Shown here: piece after piece, positions 1 to 12,300 of the stretch
Numbering within the stretch: position 1 is the first letter of the stretch
How the letters are laid out: each line of letters starts with the position of its first letter
Source: Metridium senile
Taxonomy: Eukaryota; Cnidaria; Anthozoa; Actiniaria; Metridiidae
Assembly (NCBI GenBank): GCA_949775045.1
Contig: OX459095.1
Coordinates: forward strand, 34,524,768 to 34,588,767
DNA: 64,000 bases
Reading direction: 5' to 3'
Notes under the pieces: generated by a model
Seen by the model: only the letters and a program-made list of their open reading frames with translations
Databases searched by the model: none
What the model was told of the DNA's origin: nothing
Program-made: the position numbers and the translations under genes

Positions 1-304
1 GGGTTACATGCCAAGATCTTGTAAGATCATGCCTGGATCTTGCCAGGATCTTGCATGATCTTACATGGATCTTGGTAAGATGCTCAACCTGGGGAATGCC
101 AGTGTGCATGAAGTACATGTATATAAATCAAAAGATAATGATAATAAATTGGAATTTATATAGGATGCCGGGAGGGAATGGGTACTCAGTACTCAGCCAG
201 CATCACTGATGGGAATCTCAAACCCTGACTTGGTTCCAGAGCAAATATAATGCTAATATTGCCTGTACCCAATGTTAAACCACCCCCTCCCCATTCACTC
301 ACAG
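1..304. other. LIG3 intron end with GATC-rich short repeat
   Basis: No coding exon is seen here. Positions 10-95 hold a degenerate, largely self-complementary repetition of the words AGATCTTG, GATCATG and GGATCTTG on both strands, which could fold on itself. The stretch ends in the splice acceptor of the first visible LIG3 exon (CTCACAG, AG at 303-304). Confidence 0.6.
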
Positions 305-3300
305 ATTGGATGCTAATCAGAAAAACATTAGTTGTGATAATTATGCTATCCATCTTACAGATCAGTACACTGGAGATCTGTATCTACTAGCCAAGCTATT
401 GTTACCGTCAGTACATAAAAGAGTGTTTAACCTTCAAAGCAAACAGCTTGTCAAATTGTTTAGTCAGGTTGGTATTATTGTCAAATAGAATACAGTTGTC
501 AATGGTTGATGTAAACTATCTAACTTGGGATTGGATGTTGTACAAAAATGTGTATTTATATTGTTTATAATTAGAGGGACATCTTGGATTGGCTGAAGTG
601 ATAATTTACTGTTCTTATACTATATATTATTGAACTCAAAGTGCATAAAAAACTCTAAAGAGATACCTTTCTTAAACTGTAGATCCTTGGAAGTGATCTT
701 GATGAAATGATAACTGACTTAGAGAAGGTTAGTCATTTTGTACAATAAATAACAGAGTAGCAAAGTATGCTCTCAGGGGGGAGGTAATACCATTATATTT
801 GCTACACAGGTATATGCATTGCGTAACTGCATATTTTTTCTTTGATAGAGTATGAATTTTTACTTTTTACTCTCGAGTGTCAGGTTTTCATATAATATAC
901 AGTATGAGTGACTGATCTGTATGGGATTTACAGTGGCAAGTTGCAGACGAGCCATTGTATATCTCGTACAGATCAGTTAGTTCATTCATATTTTACTAAT
1001 TAAAATGAAGACAAAAAATAAATGTGGCTGAGAAAATTCAAGTTGAAACCTATGCAAATCAGAATGAATCTATAAGAGATTTACAGTGCCTGTCATGAAC
1101 ATAAATTTCTTTTGTCAAATTCTCATGAATAATTCATGAGTTTTATAATGCTCTGTTTTACAGGTATTTAAGTCTACTCAAAGCTACACATATTGGAAAG
1201 AAGTCGAAACAAGTGTGAGGCTCTCACTCCAATTCAAAAGGCGTACACTAAATATAACCAAGAGGATAAATATTGTAAATAGAACAAATTTTAGTGAAAC
1301 CACATATATACATATGGAGGGGACTAGCACACAACACCAAAATCATGATGACTTTAGTTTTGGAGTTTTGAGATATAAATAGTTCTCTTTGTATGCTAGT
1401 TTGTTGGTAGGCAAATATTTTTGGTGGTGAGTTTGTGGCGGAGAGTCCATCTGTATGCAAGTTGACCAGTTAACCCTGTGCATGATCAGTCTACGGTATA
1501 TCCATTAAAACTTTGAGAGAAAATTTATTTTTGTTTTGTTTTGCAGGGCGATGTAGCTGAAACTATCAGCGACTTTTTTGAAAGCAGCACTAAATGTAAA
1601 CCATCGAAGAAAAGTATTCTGACCAATCAAGAGGTAATATTTGAATGTCTAGGTAGATTGGTCACTCAGACAAAATCACAATGAAATTGCCATTTATAAT
1701 GAGGGGGATATTTGTATGCAGATGACCAGTGGGAGGCTTTGGTTGCATCAGTCAAGATTGTTGCTACTACAGTTGAACCTCGCCTTAAAGGCCAACCGCT
1801 TAATACAATAAATCAAACGGTAAATCTCATTCTATACAAGCAGAGGCAACATTTTTCATCATACATGCATACATGTACCGACGTGCAGCCACTGGAAAAA
1901 GTAATCTCTTCAAGCAGGGAATGAGATTTACTGTTGGTTTTAACAGTACAGTATTCAGCAGCCAATCAATCAAGCATTTTTGGATCACTCGGTCAAACTC
2001 GTTCCTAGTATTGTTATAGCCTGAGAAAAACAGACAATTTTTTGCTCCTCCTCCCCTTCGCTATATATATAGTTTCGCGGGGGGAGAGGAGTGAAAGAAC
2101 GTCTGTTATCTCAGGCTAATATTGTTATTGATGGCAAACAAAATGCTAATTTGCAAACAAGACATCAACTTTGGGGGCTCCACTTCAACAATAATGGTAA
2201 TAATATTTTTGTTTTTTGAAGGTGGATGAATTTCTTGATAATTTAACCAAGCTGTCAAAGGAGGATGAACAAATAAGAGAATTAACCAAGATAACAAGGA
2301 AGTGTACAGCCAACGATTTGAAATACATAATCAGATTGATAAAACGTGATCTCAGAATGAACACAGGAGCCAAGCATGTGTATGTATAGATATCATGAAC
2401 AACTAGAAATAATTACTTGTTTTACTCCGAAGGTCTAAAGAGCTAACATTTTTTACGGTGTTACAAATTTCATTATATTACCTATCGTTTATATCAAACA
2501 CAAACGCAGCCTATACTAGTTTACTCGCTAGTTTCCATTTATACTTTTAGAAAGATTTATTACTCTAGCTAAAAACCAATCAACCAATACTCAATGTCGC
2601 AAAATAATTATATGAGGAGATTTTACCTTTGCCTTTGTAATTACATCATGACATATGCAAATGGTTAAACCTTTGTAGCCTGCATCACATCCACACTGTT
2701 TTTGTCAGGTAACCAAGAAAACGTATGGATTAGACGCAGGCTAGCTAGACCTTTGTGTCTTCTCAAATAAGGAATTTAGACTGAGTTCACATCTTCCCAA
2801 TTTAGAAATTGGGAGGAAAAAACTAAAGGAAGGAACGTATATATAATCCACCCTACTATTAAAGAGGGTCATGGCGTAATCTTTTTGTGTAGCACAGTGC
2901 TTTATTCACCGTGTCTTTTTTCTATTGAGTGATATTCATTGCAGTTGTCGTTTTCTAGGCTAGAGGCCATTCATCCAAGTGCATATGAAGCATTCCAGGC
3001 ATCCAATGATCTCTTTGGCGTTATCAAAAGATGGCTTAATAAACAACATGATACATCAGTGCCATCAATGGATAAAAAACTCAGCATACAAGCATCAGTG
3101 ATGACACCTGTCAAGCCTATGCTGGTATTGTACACCTTGATAACTTGTCATGTGTACACTATAGCAATACAGTCAGGAACTCGTAATGGGATTGAAATGC
3201 ACAGCATTACTGTATTTACTTGACTAAGCGCCGCCCTCGAATAAGCGCCACACTTTAACGCTATAAAGCTACTCTAGAACAGCATTATTATATTTTATTT

Positions 3301-6300
3301 ATTATTATAAGCTATTTTCTTCAGTTCAAAGTAATTATTTTTCACTACTCGCCCATTAAGTTATCTCCCTAATATTCGTAGTTCTAATCAATTATGAAGG
3401 GGACAGTGAGATTGAGAAAAATTTAATAAGCGCCGTGGCAGACATGCAAATTAGAGGTTTTGATGCCATATTTGGTTTTCAAAGCTGAAATCAAGATGGC
3501 TGCTTCAAAAATCTTGCTAAATTTGTTGGCATTCAGAGGACCAAATATTGGGTCAGGGAGCTTGTTATTATATTCCTTAATATTATTTTGAGAGTTCTAA
3601 AGCAAGAAGACTTGAATAACTACAGGAAAAAATTTAACCAACAATTTTGAAAATTCTGGAGCATAGATCAAAAGACATGTATGGTAGTTGCACTTTTCAA
3701 GCCTTTTATGAGTTTTTTTTTTGTTTCAACATTTTATTTCATTTTAGTTTTTAGTTTCACCTGTCATACTTTATGTACAAAAAACTCCTGTCAACAACCA
3801 CTGCAACCCATGTGAAAAACGCAAAGCTGCACAAAAAATTGAGAACAAAAATTACAAAACTGTATTATAATTCACCTAAATTCACCGTATGCTCTCGGTC
3901 GGCCAATCAGATTCGTGGTAGTATGTAAAATGTATAATAACCTGTTTTGTTAGTAATCCACAAAACCATTTTGTAGGCCTCTGATTATTTGTGTTTTGTT
4001 GTATGAATGACCTATAGCTTTTTGCCTTTCGCCTTTGGCGATGATAGACTTTTTAGAAATAGGCTTATCAACATCTGATTTCTTGATTTATAAGGCTGAA
4101 GCATGCAAGTCATTTTCTCAAGCCATTAAGAAATCTCCAAATGGAATGTATGCAGAAATCAAGTATGACGGCGAAAGAGTCCAGGTAATATATTTCTCTT
4201 GTCAGTACAAATGGTGGAGCGGAGCCTATGCTAACAGAGAACTTAAAAAAGTACTTAATCTTATCTAGTATGATACCAATTTTATTGTAAAAAGCATTGA
4301 GACTTTTGTGACATGCATTTTTTAAGAAATAATTTATTATATTATATAAGTATTTTGTAAAGAGGATTTCATGGAAGCCATGTTTGTTCACTTGTCAAAA
4401 CAATGGAGCTTTTCTCTCAAGGGAACTGAAATCCTTTGTCATTCAAAAACTTTCTTTTGAACTTGCCCGCAAACATGGCTACCATGAAATACCTCTATTG
4501 TTGTAAAATCTACAGGTTCATAAAAGTGGAGACAAGTTTCAATTTTTCAGCCGTAGCCTTAAACCAGTTGTTTCTCACAAGGTAATCTATCATTGAACTT
4601 GTATTGTTATGTCCCAAACATTATTGCTGTCATAATTCGCCGGTAACAAATCACTTGAGGCCTGCAGGGTCCGAAAACACGATTGCAAAGCATGGCCTCA
4701 AGTGATTTGTCACCGGCAAATTAACTGATGATCATGATGTTGTATTACTGCAGGTATCAACTTTTAAAGAGTATCTTCCCAGAGCTTTCCCTCATGGAAA
4801 TGATTTGATCCTAGATAGTGAGGTAGGGAGCTGAAGTGCCTTTATAATAATAACAACATACTATGTTATATACACCTATTTCAATTAACGTTGTCCATCT
4901 GGAATGGTTGATCTGAGACAGATAGGAATTGTGGGAATGCATTAAATTTCAAATACATTGTTTTAATCACATTTGAATGGTGCTGAATTACAGATAACAG
5001 TATTTCAGAAGTAAACATTAATATTCAAGCGTGATTATAATAGTGCATTTGCAGTTTAACGAGCTCCCACAATTCCTATCGGTATCAGATCAACCATTCC
5101 AGATGGACAACGTTAATTGAAATAGATGTATACAAGCTGTTGTATATCCCATACAGATCAGACGCGAATACTGTTTAGTACCTATAAAACTCCAAAGCTA
5201 TTTCTTCTTGTTTTACTAAAATGTTCAAGATAAAAGTAAATCTGGCCGATTTTGTACTCTAATATACAACCCCGAGGGAGGGAGGGGGGTGTTGTTTTGT
5301 AAGCTTGGCTGACAAGAACATCGCACAGCCGTACCTTTTAGGGGTTGAAATCAACAAGGCTTTAACAGTTATTTTTATCTGTGCGTACCTTTTAGGGGGT
5401 CGTTTTCAAAACCTCCGCTGATCATCCCTACAATTTCAATGTTAATTGCGAAGGGGACTATAAGGCATTATTGATGCTAAATAAAAACTTGAAACTTTTG
5501 ATAATTAGTGTTTTTGTTGTGTTCTGCCAGGTTCTTCTTGTTGACAATAAAACAAGTACTCCCCTTCCCTTTGGGACACTTGGTATTCACAAGGTTAGTA
5601 GCTGCTTGGCTTCCTGGGTTAACCAAGAGTGGAAAGCTAATCAGTGAGCCTCTCCCAGGGGTTCTAGGGAACAAGGAACAGAACCTGATATTTTTCAGAG
5701 AACAGGGATCATTCTCAAATAATTTTCAGGAAACAGAGAAACAAAAATATGATAAAACAATAGTTTTCTTGGGATCATGAGAAAAAAATAAAACAGAGAT
5801 TGTGACAACAAAAGGTAAAAAACAAAAATTAGGGAAACAGTTATTTTACTTACATCGGCAATTGCAACCAGAGAGAAAATACCAAAACATTTGCAGGGTC
5901 AAAGAATTATTTACCCTCCTTTTAGGGGCTCATCTGTAGAATTCAAGCAAAATCTTCAAACATTTTCTCCAGTTGATAAATGTAAGTAATGGTTTTATTT
6001 TTCAGAAATCAGCCTTCAAGGATGCAAATGTCTGTCTGTTTATCTTTGACTGTCTTCAGTTTAATGATGTAAACCTCATGACAAAGTAATTGCAAATGAA
6101 TCTATCATTAGATATTATTATACCTCACAAATAATCCTCCAATTACTTCTTTATTATTATTAATGTGACAAATTTGATGGTAAGCTCTTTTTTTCTTGCA
6201 AATTAAATATTTTGTAATGCTATGATAGTTTGGTAGTGGTCTATATGTGCGTTGAGTTTGACAATTTCATTAGTTTGTATATGTTGGGATTCCAAATCAA

Positions 6301-9300
6301 GACTTCAAAGTACCCTTTATTGATGTCTTCTTGTAATTAAATGGATATTTTTGTCTAAAGAACTATGCAAGAAAGGCGTCAGTATTTAGAAAAGAATGTG
6401 ACTGTCATACCCAACAGAATAATGCTATCAGAAACAACACTTGTCAAGGTAATTGGTAATCACACACTGCAATCACTATAATATTCCCTTTCATAGTTCC
6501 CTGCGCCATCTTGAAATGTTGTCAAGCCTTCAGTTTGTATCGAAGCGAGACGAACGTTGAGCCTGCAATGATAAAGACCTTTTAACACCTTACACGACAA
6601 TTATTCACATGTCTCTATCATTGCAAGCTCAACGCTCGTCTTACTTCAATGCAAAGGCCTGGCTACTTTTCAAGATGGCGCAGAGAACTGTGAAGGGGAA
6701 TATAGACATATACTCAATCCCACTTGGCTCGTTTCATAGACCATCCTATTGTCATGCAGGTCATGGTTTATGACACGGCTGGCCTTACTGACTTTGTTAG
6801 AATTTTGCTTCTCCTTGGAGCACTGCAAAGAGGCAGCCAATTTTTTCGGCGATTTGTGGTGCGATTTTTGCAGCAATTTTTACGACGTAAAATCCTGTGT
6901 GCTTGTCAAAAATGTATATATCATCATAATCTTTGTTCTATAATTTATTAGCCTTTACTTTAATGTGACGCGAAAATTTTTTTTCAAATGATGGGAAGTC
7001 GCGAAGGTTGACAGTAACCTAGACTTTCTTGCGGCTCGTAGTGCGCTTCGCGCTCAACTTACTGGCTCGCTTCGCTCGTTACTGTAACAAACTTCGCTCA
7101 CTAGTCCTGTGATAAACGAGTTCGACTTGGGCAAGTCTAACAGTAACCTTAAGTGGATTGACACTTAGTTATTTTGATAAGCACAAACACATTAACTGCT
7201 GTTTTGTTCTTACGTTAGGATGAAAAACAGTTATCGAAACTGATGGCAAGAGCAATGAGAGAGGGACTGGAGGGACTGGTTCTTAAGGACTTAAAGGTAT
7301 TCTATAGTGTATAGGGCTCACATTTACGTACACCTATTTCAAATATCGTAGCCTGCAAAGGATGTCGGTTAGTTCTTCTCTGTGTTATCGATCTATTTAT
7401 TCATAATATGTTTTGGTTACATGTTTGTATTATATGACCTTAACAAGTTGTTGCAGTGGTAGATGAAGAAACAAACATTTCTTTAAAAAGCGAGTAATAA
7501 ATTACAAATTCTGTTCATAATACCGACATCCTTTGCAAGTTTCATAGTGCTGTAGACTAGACTGTAGCTTTGGCTGCGACAGCGTTTTTTGTAACAGGTT
7601 TATAAAGGAATATGGTCATGCCCGTCATCAATTTTAAAGATTTGATGGGCGTGGCATCACATCCTTTTTCAGGATAGCTTTGGCACTCTCAAGGCTTTGA
7701 TATTATTGTTCCACACACACACACACTATTAGGTGTATTTTTATAAAGTTCAGGGAAGGTGGAAAATTGCAGTAGTTAACTTCGATATTTTGGTCGAGCG
7801 ATTGTAATGAAAAAATGGACTGTTTGCAAGATATTTCAATTCCTTTGTTTTCACAGGGAATTTATGAGCCTGGAAAACGACACTGGCTAAAGGTATGATA
7901 ATATAGATATCTGTGATACTAGCCTTATCTCCATCTATTTAGTTGTATCGAGAAATTTGTTCATATCTGATCATTTTTATTAAAGACCCATGGTCACTTA
8001 TCGACATGCTTTGCGTCGTTTATTCTGATTTGAGTGTTATAACAGGCCCTTTGCAGCTAAAGGTCACGTGACCCCACCTACCTAAAATCGATCATGCAGC
8101 TTTGCCAGAATGATGTCCAGAAATGGAAAGAGCATGTCGACAAAAATAGCAAGGAACATAAAATGGGAAATCTTTAGAGGATTTGTATGGCTGGAGAGCT
8201 GGGTTTGCTCTCCAGTGCTATTTTCTCATACAAATCCTTAGAAAATATAGAACAAAATGCTAAACGATTAATTAAGAGCCTAAATGCCCACACATTGTAA
8301 AATATATCAAAAGGTCTGAGAATTTCATGGTCTATGAAATTCAGTCTTTCTCACTGTGCATGCTGGTAAGTGACCATAGGTCTTTGTGGTCATTTGGATC
8401 CATGTCATTTTCGATGCATTGGATATATACAGTCAATGTCATTAATATACACCGAATCGAAATATGGCGGCCAATTTGAATAACAATTCTTCTTGACTGC
8501 CCAGTCTCGCATACATGCGAAAACTCTATTCTTGTAATATAGATCAAGCGTAAGAAAGAGTGTTTCCTCTGGTATCCAAACACGGAGAAATTAGTTGATA
8601 AAACAAGGGCGCAGACGAGTTTTTTCACCAACCTCGAAGTGTTTGGATAGAAGAGGAAACACTATTTGGATTTTTTGATCTTGCATCTCAAACCATTACA
8701 GTGCGACTACCGAAATCGGGGCCACCAAAACATTATTATCCAATCACAATCGAGAATATGAACAATAGAATCTCTACAAATGTTTGATTTTGTTGCTTAA
8801 AATACTAAAAAAATGCTAATAATTCTTGGAGAAATTGAAAGCCAACATTGACCAGAATTTATGCTAATTAAGATCACATATCCAAACATCCTTCACGGTG
8901 GTGATTTCTATTGTTTTGTCCTCATGAATTATTAATGAATTTGAATGTTCACTGTTACTCATTATACAGCACCGCTGTACGTTTTGACAAAAGGTGCATT
9001 TGTACAGGCTAAGCCTCGATTTGTGGTAAAAATATCCACAAATTCCAAGCAAAACACGGAAAAATGCTATCGCTTAACAATGCAAATCACATTTGAATTC
9101 TTGCTGAATCGAGTTTATCCCTGTATAAATGCGCCTTTTGTACAAACTGTACAGCGGTGCCAGACACGAAACTGGAGTACTTGCTTACTTTGGTATGTAA
9201 TGTAATAAAAACACGAAGACGTTGTTGAAAAACTTTTTGGGGCGAGCTGTATTTAATCACAACTTTTCCGTTCAGATGAAGAAAGACTATTTAGCAGAAG

Positions 9301-12300
9301 GTGCCATGGCAGATACCGCTGACCTGGTGGTACTTGGGGCCTACTATGGTACTGGGAATAAAGGTATGTTTTCTTTAAGTAAAATTAGTATTTTAAGATG
9401 TACTATAGCAGTTTCATAAACAAAAATAAATGAATATATATTTTATTAACATTCAATAAAGCTTCGAATTTAAATTATTAATGACTGGGCGACAACGTTT
9501 TAGTTGAACAAGTTTGTTTTAATAATTAGTTTTAATTTTCAAGTCCTTATAGATTGGTATATTCTTACCAAAGGGAACAATCCCCCATCAAAAAAGCAAG
9601 AAAGTTTCCAAGCAAAGTTAAATTTATGTTAAAAAGTTAAATTATAGCTAAAATGCTCTATGTAATGATAATAATGTATGTGTTAGTATGTATATCCTGT
9701 AGTTTTTCTTATCAAAACATTAAGACAGTATGTTGCGGGATGCTCCCAAAACGAGTGCAGCTTTAACCTTAAAAAATATCGTGCACAACAAAAAAAAACT
9801 GAAACAAAATTCGTGCAAAGCCACAAAGGCAAAACAAATAGACCAAAACAAATATTTACCAACCCAACCCCCCTCCCCCCTACCTCACCCCTCAAAACAA
9901 ACACACATATATATATACACCCACCACCCACCCACACCCTCCATCATATCTAAATGTCTGTCCCTTAACAAACCATTTTTTTTTGTTTCATGTACAAGGT
10001 GGTCTAATGTCTATATTCCTAATGGGTGTGTACAACCCTCACTCAAGAATGTGGTGTACAGTTGCTAAATGTGGAAATGGTCACGATGATAAAACTATTG
10101 ATCGACTCAACAAGGAACTGAAGATGAAGAAAATTAGTAAAGTGAGCTATGCACAAAATTACAATTACGCGGTTCCCAGTCACACGCGAACAACTAGACC
10201 TTCAAACACAAACGACAAGTAGTATAGAGTTTTGGTGTGATACTGACGAAATAGTCGCTAATTAGAAACTAATTTTTTCATAGTGTTTGTACTCTATTGC
10301 ACGCTTTTAGTGTTTGTACTCTATTGTACGCTGTTAGTGTTTGTACTCTATGGTATATTGTCTTTTTGCCGGTAGGATCCTAATCGAGTCCCTACTTGGC
10401 TTGAAATTCACAGAAGTCTCGTCCCTGATTTTGTTGTCGATGACCCGAAGGTAAGATATACCATAAATCAATCTATATATACTAGATACATGAGGACAAT
10501 TTTAATTGCCCTTAGTCCGATGTGTTAACAACTACACCACAAGGGCAAACCACGCTGGATACGAAGCCGGTCGATGTCAACTTTGGTGGTCCCAGGGCGA
10601 TATTAATCTCTACGGGCAATTTGTACACAGTAAATGGAAACGCAGAAGTGAAGTGAATAATGGATTGAAATGCGTCCAGTTACAATGGCAAATATACTGC
10701 TGTCAAAATTTTGCCACGCATGCGTAGTCGTTTGACCGCTGTGTTATGAAACTGGAGTGTACAGTGTGACGTCATTTATGTTTCAGAAAGCACCCGTGTG
10801 GGAGATAACAGGAGCTGAGTTCAGTAAATCAACGGTGCACACAGCTAACGGTATATCAATACGATTCCCAAGAGTGACTAAAATCAGAGATGATAAAGAC
10901 TGGCAGACAGCTACTGATATTGATCATTTACAGGTTCGTACAGCAGTAGGCGGCAGTATACAGTCATTTGAAAAAACGTTGTCGCCGACGGTCTTCGCGA
11001 CTACGCGACTAGCCCGAACGGGAGTATGGGTAAAAATCACTCAGGAATAAAGTTTTAGCCAGCGCTATAGAATATGCTGAAATATGGAGAGTACACGAAT
11101 GAATGCAAAGAAAATAAGAGGGCAATAAAGTTTGAGATAAACCGTTGTATAGAGCGAGGAAATATCGACAGGTAAATAGTTACTTCTTCAGTTTCCATGC
11201 AAAGGACTTGTGCCATCCAAATCACTCGCCAGCATAGATCTTCTTTGTATGCTCGAGGCATGGCTAATCAAAATGGAAAAAAGGCACTGAGAGCTCAAGA
11301 TGTTGATAAAATATGCAGCTAACCGCTTCAGTGGTTTCTACCCAAACTCCTTTTAGGTCTAGTCGCGTAGTCGCAAAGCTGATCAGCGACAGCGTTTTTT
11401 AAAATGGCTGTATGCTGTAGAGCACTCGAGTAGTTAAGTGGTGTCTTTATGTTATCTTAATGTCTGTACCAACAACTATAGAAGTTTGATATACTAATCT
11501 ATGTGCTTATTTCTAGACACTGTTCAAAAACTCGAGAGCGTTCACAGGTATTATAAAGCAATGTGATTGAATACACCACACAATGACCTCTTTAAAGTGC
11601 ACCTGACGCCCTTCATGATATTTTGCAAATCTGTTTGACATGAGGTGTATAATAAGTGTACTTAATTTTTCTTGATGTCGACATCTCCTTTCTGAGATAT
11701 AAGCATTTGAAATCTGAAAATGCAAATGAAGTGACGTCTACCCAGGCCTCATTAAATATACAAAAGTTCTCTGGAAATAATTATAGCATTTTTTAAAGCT
11801 CAATATCTGTATTACTAATATTTACACTACCATTAACATTTTTACTTCTTTACAAAAACAAGCTTGCTGTCAGCTTTGAAACAAAACTTTGACAAATTCC
11901 TGGGATGACGTCACCTCAGTTGCATTTTCAGATTTCAAATGTTCATATCTCAGAAAGGAGGGGTCGACATCAAAAAATATTAAGTAGACTTATTATACAC
12001 CTCATGTACAACAGATTTGCAAAATATCATGAAGGGCTTCAGGTGCACTTTAAATATTTGTGCTTTCTTGTTTGTGCTTTCTTTTTTGGGGAGGGGGGAT
12101 TCTAGATTATGATAACGTTGATAGTGAGAGGGCCTCAATGGAATTAACGGTCAAGTGTCAAACGGACTAAAATTTAACCGTCAATGACGAAAAAAACCGC
12201 TGTAAAACCACTTTTTTTCTCCAAATACTTGCATAAACAACATCGAATAAGGTCTCAATCTTTAAATATTCTGTAACGTGAAATAGGGCCACAAATTAAA

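Noticed and set aside
4035..4268. A start codon upstream of the ligase active-site exon
   Set aside because: The frame runs through a TTATAAG acceptor; only 4095-4184 is coding, joined to exons on both sides.
11513..12105. Two similar ~66-70-codon frames on opposite strands
   Set aside because: They are the two arms of one foldback element read in opposite directions.
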